Source: Populus alba
Taxonomy: Eukaryota > Streptophyta > Magnoliopsida > Malpighiales > Salicaceae
NCBI RefSeq assembly: GCF_005239225.2
Contig: NC_133297.1
Location: forward strand, 23,225,882-23,289,881
Direction: 5' to 3'
DNA length: 64,000 nt
The notes under the pieces were generated by a model. The model ran no database searches, was not told the origin of the DNA, and worked only from the letters and a program-made list of their open reading frames with translations. Numbering within the stretch: position 1 is the first letter of the stretch; each line of letters begins with the position of its first letter. The position numbers and the translations under genes were made by a program. This document shows, piece by piece, positions 44,986 through 55,141 of the stretch.

Positions 44986-45818
44986 TGCTCTCTAGGAATC
45001 CTATTTTTCAATATCTCACCCATTCCCCCCTCTTTCTTTTTTTCCCGCACGTGCTTATTTTCAAATGGTCAGAAACAAAAGAAAAGCTATTGCTACAGTA
45101 CCACATAGACAAGACCACATGCATGCTCATGTTTAAGATCCCGATGATCATGATGGTTTGGTGGTCTTTGCCCTCAAAGTTGTTCATGGTTCTCAATTAG
45201 GTGTTGTTCTTCATGAATCAAAATCAGATCCTCCCCCATACCGTCATCCCCTACAAGTGGTGTGAATCCCAAAAATCCCCACCTTGATCACAAGATGATG
45301 GTTGCTTCTGGATCTAAGTATATGGAAGTGGTCTTGGTTGAAAACTGCTTTGATAAGGAGGGTCTTGAGGAGGAACAATTGGATTTCACTTTCTCGAAGG
45401 AAGAATGTGAGGGATCCCTAAAATCCCCCTCTCCGCTTTCTGTTGAACATGTGTCTCCTTCTTGTACTGATGGTCGAAACCTAGACATTACTACCACAAC
45501 AAGTAAATCTTTATCTCCCCCTTCAGGTAGCAGAAAATGGCAAGATCTATTTTCTTCAAATAGAAACAGTGAATCTTATACCAAGCTCAAACATTTCTCT
45601 CTTAATCATCTAACTAAAACATGTTCCATCTAGTTTGAGAATATTCACCATAATTTTGATGTATGGAATTTGTGTGCTGTGGGTTATGTTTCTAGTTAAA
45701 GCCCTGGATTTAGGGCTCTAAATAATCCTATTACTACTATTTGGAAGTGTGATGCCACCCTCACTACTCATGAATCTGGTTGGCTGGTATATTGGTTCTT
45801 TAACAAGTCTAAATGTGC
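44986..45818 (+). mobile_element. LINE F, 5' part, plus strand
   Basis: Starts back to back with the 5' end of LINE E. Contains a leader to 45064 and a broken ORF1 (45065 on). It is cut near 45818 by pararetrovirus-like sequence and resumes as RT near 50786, so ORF1 end and endonuclease are missing. Confidence 0.55.
45065..45818 (+). pseudogene. LINE ORF1 (DUF4283-like), LINE F
   Basis: A basic start MVRNKRKAIATV at 45065 is interrupted by stops; a longer open part follows (MMVASGSKYMEVVLVENCFD, acidic), then SRKWQDLFSSNRNSESYTKL, a stop, VWNLCAVGYVSS, and THESGWLVYWF. The blocks W-x-x-L-F-x-x-N-R and HESGWL are those of the LINE ORF1 copies on the minus strand, though this copy is of a more distant subfamily. 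Confidence 0.65.
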
Positions 45819-46250
45819 AAACTACAAAAACATTAATGAGAAGTACAGAAAATACATTAGCATATATAAAGCATCAAGTATCAGGAAGTGTGAGTGATTG
45901 GTTAGAAAACCTAACAGATGAACAAATAAGAAATATGTGGGGAAGAGCTACAAATGGAAGAGAAATTTTACAATTTATGACTAATACAATATATAAAAAA
46001 TTTCCAAGACTTGATACATTATTACACACTCCACAAAGTTGGCAACACCAACGAGATAAAGCCAAATGGAATTTGGAAAATATAGTAATATGTGACATGA
46101 GCTATGTAGAACCTTACATTTGTGAATACCATAAATATTATTATAGAATAGATGAAGTAATAAAACCACAATATAGAGAAATGTTTTACAACAAATTACA
46201 TATTAATGTAGGAAATATTTTGAAAGAAGAATGGAGATGTAAACACCCAA

Positions 46251-46304
<54 letters not shown>

Positions 46305-46558
46305 ACTTCACCGTCGCTGCCAATTTAGAAATGGCAGCGATGCAGTTTTCAATGCCGATTTCTGAATCGGCAGCGACACAATTTTTGTTGCCGATTTCTT
46401 GAATCGACAACAATGCAGTTTTATTAAAAGTTTGGGAAACAAATTGGACTGTCTTAAGGAGCTAAGAGGGAGGGGTAAAACCAGTTTTGGAGAGACCAAA
46501 ACAAGGATAAGAACACATCTAAACCAACCCCAAACACCCCACCTCATTGAATAAGGAG

Positions 46559-46567
46559 TATAAATAC
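46559..46567 (+). promoter_or_regulatory. TATA box of the Tekay solo LTR
   Basis: GGAGTATAAATACGAGGAGG on the plus strand, same spacing from the LTR start as in the paired LTRs. Confidence 0.65.
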
Positions 46568-47261
46568 GAGGAGGAGAGAGAAGTTGACCCTTCCTTTTCC
46601 CAAAGTTGTTTACAACAGCTGCATGTCCAGTTGCATGTTTCTCTTCCCTTCCTCCTTCCCAACAAAAACCTAAACCAAACCAACAGAGAGTACCTTATGA
46701 ACGTGTGAGGGAGATTTGAGACCTTAAGAGAAGATTGCATAGCTAGCTAGAGGGAAAGGACAAGGGGGCCACAAAACATAAGTGGCAGAAGGAGGAGAAC
46801 TAGCAGAAGAGGAGAAAGAATACTGTCAAACCTTCCCCAAACTTAGATTCGAAAGGTATGGGTCATGAAACTCCCTTCCTTTTGTCCTTAAGACCCAAAA
46901 TCAGAATGATGAAGAAGACCCTAAGAAAATTATCCTAAGACCTAAGCTAGCTGTGAAGGAAGCTGAAATTAACAAAGAGGACAAGGAAACAAAAACGAAA
47001 TGAGGCTAATTCCCAAAACATCTAACAAAGAAAAATGAAAAAAATGGAAAGAACAAATCATGGTAGAGGGTCGGTCTTAACTATGGGGTTAGCCAATATG
47101 CATGTGTGTATTCTGCTGGAATTTGTTGAAAGATTATATGCTAGAATTGATGGTTTCGATGTGTGTGTTTTGCTAGAATTTGTTGAAAGACACAGTTTAT
47201 GTGTTGGGGTTGTTACAACATGTGTATGTGTGTGTTCATGCCGAAATGTGTGTTTTGTAAC

Positions 47262-49395
47262 AAATCTGTGATTCGTTGTCGAAACTGTGTCTTTTGCAGC
47301 GAATGATTGTGTGTTTTGTAGCGAAATTGTGATTTGTTGTCGAAATTGTGTCATCTACAGTGAATTAGCATTCATTGCCTAATGGCATGTCCTATAGCAA
47401 ATTTGTGATTCGTTGCTGAAGTTGAGCTACTCATAGCGAATTTGTGATTCGCTACCGCAACTGAGTTACCTGCAGTGAATTTGTGATTCGCTGCTGAATT
47501 GTGTGTTTTGCAATGAATTTGTGATTTGCTTCCGAAATTGAGTTGTCTGCATCGAATTAGCATTCGCTGTCGAATTGTGTGTTCTGCAATGAATTTGTGA
47601 TTCGTTGCTAAAGTTGAGTTGTCTGTAGTCAATTTGTGATTCACTGTCGAAACTGAGTTACTTGTAGTGAATTAGCATTTGCTACCGAATCATGTGTTCT
47701 GCAGCGAACTTGTGATTCACTACTGAAACTCATTTGTCTGTAGCGAATGCCAAATTGTGTGTTTTACAACGAATTTGTTATTCACTACCGAAACTAAGTT
47801 GGCTGCAGTGAATTTGTGATTCGCTGCCGAAACTGAGTTGCCTGCAGCAAATTAGAATTTTTCTGTCAAATCATGTGTTCTGCAACAAATTTGTGATTCA
47901 CTACCGAATCGTATGTTAAGCAGCGAATTTGTGATTCACAACCAAAGTTGAGTTATCTACAACAAATTTATGACTGGCTGTTGCAACTGAGTTGCCTGCA
48001 GCGAATTAGTAGTTGCTGCCAAATTGAGTGTTCTACAACGAATTTGTGATTCGCTGCTAAAGCTGAGTTGTCTGCAGCGAATCTGTGATTCTCTGCCGAA
48101 ACTATGTTGTCTACAGCGAATAAACATTCGCTGTTGAATTGTGTGTTCTGTAGCGAATTTGTGATTCACTGTCGAAATGAAGTTGTCTGCAGCAAATTTG
48201 TGATTCGCTGCCGAAACTGAGTTGTCTGCAACAAATTAGCATTCCCTGTCGAATCGTGTGTTCTGTTGCGAATTTGTGATTTGCTTCCGAAGTTGAGTTG
48301 TCTGCAGCGAATCTGTGATTCACTGCCGTAACTATGTCGTCTGCAGGGAATTAGCATTCACTATCGAATGGCGTGTTCTGCAGCTAATATGTGATTCGCT
48401 GCCAAACTTGAGTTATCTGCAGTGAATTTATGACTCGTTGCGAAAACTGAGTTGCTTGCAGCGAATAAGCATTTGCTATATAATCATGTGCTCTGTAGCG
48501 AATTTGTGATTCATTACTGAATTGTGTGTTCTGCAGTGAATTTGTGATTCGTTGCTGAAGTTGAGTTGTCCGCAGTGAATCTTTGATTCGCTACCGAAAT
48601 GGTGTCGTCTATAGCGAATTAGCATTCGCTATCAAATGGCATGTTCTGCATCTAATAGGTGATTTGCTGCCAAAGTTGAGTTGTCTGCTGCGAATTTGTG
48701 ATTCACTTCCCAAATTGAGTTGTTCGCAGTGAATTAACATTCGCTTTCGAATTGTGTGCTTTGCAGCAAATTTGTGATTAGCTGTCGAATCGTATTTTCC
48801 GTAGCGAATTTGGAATTCCCTGCCAAAGTTGAGTTGTATGTAGCGAATTTGTGATTCATTGTCAAAACTTAGTTGTCTGCAAGGAATTAGCATTCACTAC
48901 CGAATTGCATGTTCGACGATGAATTTGTGATTCTTTACCGAAGTTGAGTTGTCTGTTGTGAATCTGTGATTTGCTGTTGAAACTGAGTTGGCTACAGCGA
49001 AATGTTTGTTTTGCAGCAAATTTGGGATTTGCTGCCAAAGTTGAGTTGTCTACAGCGAATTTATGATTCGCTATCGAAGTTGAGTTGTCTGTAGTGAATT
49101 TGAATTCGCTGCTAAATTGTTTGTTTTGCAGCGAATGTGTGATTCGCTGCTGAAACTGAGTTGGCTGCAGTGAATCAGTATTCGTTGCCGAAACTGAGTT
49201 TCCTGTAACGAATCAGTATTCGCTGCTGAATTGTGTATTCTACTGCAAAATTATGATTCGCTGCCAAAGTTGTATTGTTTGCAGTGAATTTGGGACTCAT
49301 TGTTGAAATTGAGTTGTTTGCAGCGAAGTAGTTTTCGCTGCCGATTTGCGCAACATGTAGCGAACCAGTTTTCGCTACCAATTTGTAGCAAAAAT
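47262..49395 (+). repeat. expanded hairpin array, about 2.1 kb
   Basis: Dozens of alternating (GC)AGCGAATTTGTGATTCGCTG-like units: CAGCGAAT, 2-6 bases, ATTCGCTG, with spacers of the GAAACTGAGTTGTCTGCA type. Many arms have single mutations, but the alternation is kept across the whole array. Three times longer than the arrays at 21998 and 30254. Confidence 0.8.
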
Positions 49396-50785
49396 GACTT
49401 AAACGCTAGTAGCAATTTCATGGCATGATGGTGTAAAATGTGGAACACTTGAATGTAAACATATAAACATGTAAACAAATGTGATTCAAAGATACAAATG
49501 TACTGATTTGTGACCATTGATGTCTTAGGTGGTGCAGTCAGGATCGAACCACCGTCAAGACAAGAACAACCCACAGGTGGAGCAGATAGGTGACTTTCAC
49601 CTTCCTTTTTCATACGTTGAGTAATGAAATACTTTATCATGAATGTTACTGTATTGTGTTAGAACAAATATCAATTTGCCAAATGCTTAAACGTTGACAA
49701 ATGGTTGATTAGTTTCGGCTAATAGCATTCGAATGGATGACCTAGACAAACGAATGATTAGCTTTGGCTAATGGCATCTGAATGGATGACCGGGACAAAT
49801 GATTAATTAGCATTGGCTAATGGCACCCAAATGGATGACTGGGATAAATAGTTGATTAGCTTTGGTTGATGTCATCTGAAGTGGATGAATGGGGTGAGTG
49901 AACAGTTAACCTCGGCAAATGATGCCTTAAGAGAATAGCCAGATTTAAGATAATGGTTGATTGCAAGAATTGGTGCATCTATACGTACTACAAGTTGTTT
50001 AAACCAAGTATATGAAGGAACTATAAATGTCACGCTTCAAACATGGGATAATGTAAATGCTTCATTAAACTGCAATACCGTTTAATTATCATTATTATTA
50101 TTAAGTAATTGCATTCTCTTAAATGTTTTATACTATAGCATGGACGTCACACCAACGAGGTGCCTAGAAAACTCAATACACGGGAACCTACTTTTACAAG
50201 GAATCATGTAGTTGCATTATAAATCACGATGTATTTTGTATGAATCAATATATTGAACGTATAACTATTATTAGATCATTTTATTTAAATTTGTGTTGAC
50301 TATTAGTAGGATAAGAATGCAAACTCAATTTTTAATGTGAACTTCTAATCATGCAAACATAATATTATATGTTTATGTAAGATTCACTTTTAAATGAAAT
50401 GTTTATTGTTGTTGATGTATGGATTGTATCTTGATGATGCGAGGGAACATGTTCGCCAATTATCAACATGTTTTGTGTCAAGTACAAAATAAGATTACCA
50501 TTGTTTGGGCTTGAAAAGCTGGGTTGTTATAGGAGAACTAGAAACCAAGAAATATTCCCAAGCACTTTAGGAGCTAGAATAATAATATTACAAGAATATA
50601 TATTAAAAACATGCATAGCACAGAGAGCAGCCAGACAAATAAAAGGAATGGATAGATTTTGTTGTGATAAAAGAATGTTGAATTACCAAGAAGATATGGA
50701 TGTATAATACCTAGACAGAAAAAATATTATAAGAAAAAGAAAACCTACAAAAACTATTTATATATATCTTAAAGTTTAGATTTTA

Positions 50786-51125
50786 GGATCCGCTATACTA
50801 TTAACATCAATGGCAAATTGCATGGTTTTTTCAAGGCTACAAAAAGGCATTGAACAGGGAGATCCCCTGTCTGTATTGGCAATGGAAGGCTTGGGACGCA
50901 TCATTCGACAGTCCATCCAAAACAACACGTTCAAATATCATTGCGGTGCAAGCCAACCAAATAACTCATTCTTTGTTTTGCATATGATCTTATGTTGTTC
51001 TGCCACGCTGATCTTGAATCAATAAGGGTACTAAAATCTAGTTTAGACAGATTCTTAAAACTCTCGGGCCTCAATATTAATCTTGCCAAAAGCCCCCTTT
51101 ACCTTTCGGGTATTGATGGCAGATT
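50786..51125 (+). pseudogene. LINE F reverse transcriptase fragment
   Basis: Conceptual translation across frames gives ININGKLHGFF, GIEQGDPLS, LAMEGLGRIIRQSIQNNTFK and, after the catalytic region, LDRFLKLSGLNINLAKSPLY. These correspond to the RT palm of plant LINEs and match LINE H (51126-52104) closely. It ends where LINE H begins on the opposite strand. Confidence 0.65.
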
Positions 51126-52104
51126 GGATGGAATCTTGATGTGCCAAAATGATCAATAGCGAAGGTGAATTGCATGTATCCAGGTTGCCCATATAGACTG
51201 GGTGTCCACAAGTATCCTCCATAAGTGTTTCATAGTTGTCCCTTTGTTCCATGTTTTTGGGCTCTTGATGCCAAGCCCTCCTTCTTGTAGCATATAGCAA
51301 ACAGATCTCCAGGAAATCTTGGATCCTGTGGAAGATAGAGAAACATCCTTCCAAAGAAAAGAAGCAAGAATGCTTTCAATTTTACGGATGGTTGCACATG
51401 GAAGGATAAACATTGTGGACAGATAGACTTGGATGGAAAAGAGGATAGATTTGATAAGTTGCAAGCGACCTGCATATGTTAAGGAGGCGGATGTCCACAA
51501 TTGAATTCTTGAAGTGATTCTCTTAACTAGGGAAAGGCAATCCATATGAGTGAGTCTTGTGGATATTAGGGGAACACCAATGTATTTCACTGGAAGACTT
51601 CCCTGCTGAAATCTTAGTTGCTACTAAATGTTGTTCTTAAGCTCCTTGTCCACTCCTAAAAGGTATAAGGAGCTTTTGGATTGATTGATGGTAAGTCTTG
51701 ACAGATGAGAAAACTTGTCCAAACATGATTTTAGGATCCCAACCGAATCTGGATCAGCATTGCAGAACAACATTAGATCATCTGCAAAACATAGATGAGT
51801 GATAGAGTTGGGTTTGCATTGCCAATGATATTTGAATCTAGGGCTCTGCGTTGCATGGTACAATATGCCGCTCAGCCCTTCCATTGCTAACATGAAGAGG
51901 TATGGGGAGAGAGGATCGCCTTGCCGGATCCCTTTTGTGGAATTGAAGAAGCCATGCAGCTCACCATTCAAACTAACGGTGTAGTGGGATGTAGAGATGC
52001 ATATTTTGATCAAGGTGATCATGCATTATGGGATGACAATTGCTTTTAATTCGACCAGAATGAATTCCTATCTTACTATCTCAAATGCTTTCCTTAAGTT
52101 AATA
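51126..52104 (-). pseudogene. LINE H ORF2, second part (RT palm and thumb)
   Basis: From INLRKAFEIV at about 52100 (one stop follows) through MITLIKICISTSHYTVSLNG, GIRQGDPLSPYLFMLAMEGL, the catalytic HLCFADDLMLFCNAD, LTINQSKSSLYLLGV, then (after a frame change near 51600) MKYIGVPLISTRLTHMDCLS and GRLQLIKSILFSIQVYLSTM, ending near 51153. It continues the RT that breaks at 57389 after CAMKI: the codons on the two sides fit together when Copia I and its TSD are removed. zf-RVT and the 3' end are missing. Confidence 0.75.
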
Positions 52105-52113
52105 TGTTGAACC

Positions 52114-52560
52114 ATGCATCGATTCCATTGTTAAGCATTCTCAAGCAGCATTTCCTTTAATACCTTGAGGCGGTGCCCGACTGGCTGCCGAGGGAGATTG
52201 TCAAGAGTGAATAAGGTGCTAGAGTCAGATATCCCAACTCTATCATCCTATAAAGATTGGTCGGTGATAAGGGAAGTTTCGCTAGTGGTTTTTGTAGGCA
52301 TCATGGTGGGAATGTGAGCTATGTGGTGTAGATGCTAGACGTTGTAAAGGGCAGACAAAATCCAGATTCAAAAAGGGAGGGTGGTGTAGGTGGAGCATGT
52401 ATGGTTGAAAGGTGAATGATGGTGCGTACGGGTGGGTAAATCTTCTGGGTGGAATGTTGTTTGGTTAAAAGTTGAAGATGGTTAAGGTGAACGTGTGTCA
52501 AGGTTGAGAAGCTGAAAACAGTGGTTGATGGAGCAGATCTCAGGCCGGTGAGTCAAGAAC
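52114..52560 (-). other. foreign segment in Copia I, part 1: LINE ORF1-related
   Basis: The stretch about 52288-52335 is nearly identical to the right end of the window (63950-64000), which is LINE H ORF1 just upstream of its zinc knuckle. The remainder (52114-52285) has no recognised similarity within the window. Minus-strand translation gives HHIAHIPTMMPTKTT followed by unrelated residues, so the similarity ends abruptly. Confidence 0.5.
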
Positions 52561-53146
52561 TTCCTATCGCCTGCAACAACCATGTTTCCTTCATTCTTTT
52601 CCTTCCCCAAATCATAATTTCTAAATTTTAAACTCTAAATCGTAAAAATTTAAACCCCAAACTCTAAAAATCTAAAAACCATAAATCTTAAACCATAACT
52701 TCTTCTTTTTTTTAATAAAGTTAGGATGTATATAAAAGGAAAAGAAAAATTATGTACAAAAAAGTTTGAGGGGCATACCCCAAGTATTTAAATACAAACC
52801 AAATAAAATGGAAATTCAATGGAAATAAAGTGTTGGTTTATTATCAGCATAGCAAGACAAAACAAACAAAAAAATACATAGAGAATAGAGAAATCCATGC
52901 AAGGCACTACATGAACAAGAACCAGTGAATTAATTTAGCTCTTGGAGTAAGAACCTCTCTAACAGGAATGAAGCTTGCAACCGAGGCTTGCTAATCAATA
53001 CAGTGTTGCCCTTCCCTTATCTTAACTGGCAATTCAAATGTCTGGGAGGTTCCAGATGCTCTTGAGGTTGCCCGGAATTTCATTAAGATCCTTGTCCATT
53101 AAGAAAATTATGATGACCTCGAAAGCCTCATCCCTTAGCTCTTGAG
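52561..53146 (-). other. foreign segment in Copia I, part 2: unidentified retro-sequence end
   Basis: On the minus strand a short frame (ELRDEAFEVIIIFLMDKDLN, NLKSIWNLPDI then stop near 53039) is followed by a non-coding stretch and, near 52690-52705, ACTTTATTAAAAAAAAG, which looks like a poly(A) tail after a LINE-type 3' end. Further left (52618-52690) is an A-rich run with CTAAA-like words. Family not recognised. Confidence 0.4.
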
Positions 53147-53519
53147 TGTTGAACATAAACTCAATCAATCTAGAAGGTCAAGGAAGGCAACCACCGCCCA
53201 ACCGGCCACCAGCTGTCACCGACCAGCCACCAGCCACTAGCTGCCACCGCCTAGCCGCATTCATACCATCGGCCGCCAACCGCCTTCACACATGACGGTT
53301 GAATTTTCTTGTTCTGAATTTGTGTATAAATAGACATCTAAGCTAAGGTTATTAAATGTGTGGAGACAAGAGAGAAACACTAGATATAGAGAGAGAGAGA
53401 GAGAGAGGGCGTGTATTAAGTTATTTGTTGTTGTAAGCTTATTGTTTTTGTAATAAAACTTTGTGTTTTATCCCCTCTTAGTGTTTCAAAGCCACCACCA
53501 GTGGTTTCTCCCACCAACA
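53147..53519 (+). repeat. 5' LTR of Copia I (373 bp)
   Basis: TGTTGAACATAAACTC … CCCACCAACA. TATA box TATAAATAG at 53325-53333, poly(A) signal AATAAA near 53452. Its R/U5 part (CATCTAAGCTAAGG, TTATTTGTTGTTGTAAGC) matches the solo LTR at 58973 and not its own partner at 57007. Confidence 0.85.
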
Positions 53520-53521
53520 AT

Positions 53522-53536
53522 TGGTATCAGAGCCCC
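53522..53536 (+). promoter_or_regulatory. primer binding site of Copia I
   Basis: TGGTATCAGAGCCCC, complementary to the 3' end of initiator tRNA-Met, two bases after the LTR. Confidence 0.85.
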
Positions 53537-54098
53537 GTTCGTCAGAACACAGGAGTGTTTTGGGGTATATCCGAATTTTCAAAGTTGTCAAAAACAAGTT
53601 TTGATCATTCCACAGTGTAGAGCTTATCAAGACGAACTCACTGGTGCAAAGAACAGCCTGATCGGAGCCCGCGGTGAGCCACACGCGCCGCCTGAAGATC
53701 CGATGACTGTTGCCCACGCGCGCCAGAGGTAGACGACGAGTGACGTCCACGCGCGCCATATTTGAGCCGCCTAAGCCAAGCCGTTAGCCGAGCCGCCATC
53801 CAGTCGCGCCGAGCCACAAGCCGAGCCGTCCCCCCGGGCCGAGCCGAGCCGAGCCATCCAGCCGAGCTGACAAGCCACCAGCGCGCCGACCAAATATTCC
53901 ACGGAACATTCCCGGTTCAACTCCTAGCGAACCGTCCGCCATACAGAATCGGTTTTTTGACCGGTTCACCCATATTCTGACCCAATTTTTACAAAGTAAG
54001 ATCGGTTCCCTACTATTTGGACCATTCCGGATCGATCTACAATGTCCGTTCGACCAAATTCGGCTCCCAGAAGGTGATATAGTCATTAAAAGAGCAAA
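53537..54098 (+). other. leader of Copia I with GCCGAGCC repeats
   Basis: About 560 bases with no gene. The part 53764-53880 is very GC-rich and made of recurring AGCCGAGCC words; Copia II has the counterpart at about 63295-63410 in a different arrangement. Strong RNA structure is likely. It would hold the packaging signal. Confidence 0.6.
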
Positions 54099-55141
54099 AT
54101 GACTACAGAAAGTGCACAAACACTCATCCCGAAGCTGACCAAAGACAACTATGATAGTTGGTGCATCAGATTGAAGGCATTCCTTGGTTCACAAGAGTGT
54201 TTGGATATTGTACAACATGGTTTTGAGGAACCAGAGTCCAAAGAAGCAGAAAATGCTCTACAAGAGGCACATAAGCAAGCCCTGAAAGTCAACAGAAAGA
54301 AAGACAACAAGGCAAAGACCATCATCTATCGAGGTCTTGATGAAGACACGTTCGAGATCATTGCTTCCGCTAAAACATCAAAAGATATATGGGAGGCTCT
54401 TCAACAAAAATACAAAGGTGCTGACAGAATCAAAAAGATTCGTCTTCAATCTTTGCGAGGTGAATTTGAATTATTGCAGATGAAGTCCTCAGAATCTATT
54501 TCTGATTATCACACAAGAATTATGGTGATAGTCAATCAGATGAGGAGAAATGGAGAAGCCATCACAGATTCTTGAATTACTGAGAAAATTTTAAGATCCC
54601 TAGATCCAAAATTTGATTTTGTTGTTGTCGCCATTGAAGAGTCCAAAGAAGTGGACAAGTTGATAGTGGATGAACTTTTGAGTTCCTTGCAAGCTCATGA
54701 GCAAAAGATTGTAAAGTGAAATGGAGATAAGGCCATTGAGCATGCCTTACAAGCAAAGCTGTCTCTTAAAGATAGATATGAGCAAGGGGAGACTTCAACA
54801 AGTGGATATACCACTCAAGCAGGAAGTCAACAATCCAGAGGAGGATTTCAGCGATTCCAAGGAAAAGGATCTTGGAATACAGGCTTTAGAGGAAGAGGTG
54901 GTAGAAACACCACCAGAGAAAGTCGAGGACAACAAGCATTCACTCCTAGAGGAAGAGGAGGTGGTTACAATAACCGTGACAAGAGGAATATCCAATGTTA
55001 TAGTTGCAATCAATTTAGGCACTATAACACTGAATGCCAAAGGAAAGCTCTGTTAGAGATACGTGAGCAAGCCAACTATGCAGAGAAGGATGACAGAGAA
55101 GCAGCTGCATTACTTGTCCAACAAGGACTTGACGAGAAATA
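54099..55141 (+). pseudogene. gag: copia gag
   Basis: Start MTTESAQTLIPKLTKDNYDS at 54099. Conserved copia gag features: NYDSWCIRLKAFLGSQE near the N-terminus, EALQQKYKGADRIKKIRLQS and a downstream region rich in Gly/Arg (GGFQRF, GRGGRNTTRESRGQQ, PRGRGGGYNNRDK). The zinc knuckle CYSCNQFRHYNTEC is complete (C-x2-C-x4-H-x4-C, residues about 310). Nonsense codons at 54573-54575 (context suggests CGA to TGA), 54717-54719 and 55139-55141. Confidence 0.85.

Larger units (their letters stand above)
46238..50531 (+). repeat. Tekay-family solo LTR (4.29 kb), TSD GGAGA
   Basis: Begins TGTAAACACCC and ends …GGGTTGTTATA (final CA changed to TA); flanked by GGAGA at 46233-46237 and 50532-50536. Order: AT microsatellite, hairpin block (46310-46425), TATA box (46559-46567), expanded hairpin array (47262-49395), 49-bp-type units (49690-49920). 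Longer than the paired Tekay LTRs because of the expanded array. It lies inside the pararetrovirus-like fragment. Confidence 0.85.
45819..50785 (+). pseudogene. endogenous pararetrovirus-like (Caulimoviridae) coat-region fragment, split by a solo LTR
   Basis: About 420 bases to 46237 and about 250 bases from 50537 form one reading direction. The first part has a Trp-rich alpha-helical stretch and an aromatic Y-x-x-Y-Y-Y region followed by an F-Y-x-K-L box, as in the capsid region of caulimovirid polyproteins. The second part has a Leu-Gly-x-Arg-Ile block, a Cys-Cys pair and a Lys/Arg-rich tail, resembling the sequence after the capsid core. A nonsense codon lies near 50705. No zinc finger, movement protein, protease or RT of such a virus is visible here. 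An old, dead fragment; assignment rests on motif resemblance only. Confidence 0.55.

Noticed and set aside
52618..52690. Interstitial telomere repeat (CCCTAAA-like words)
   Set aside because: Words are CTAAA/CTAAAT in an A-rich run with no series of perfect CCCTAAA units.
54721..55056. 111-codon acidic frame overlapping copia gag
   Set aside because: Out of frame with the recognisable gag zinc knuckle and Gly/Arg region; a shadow frame.
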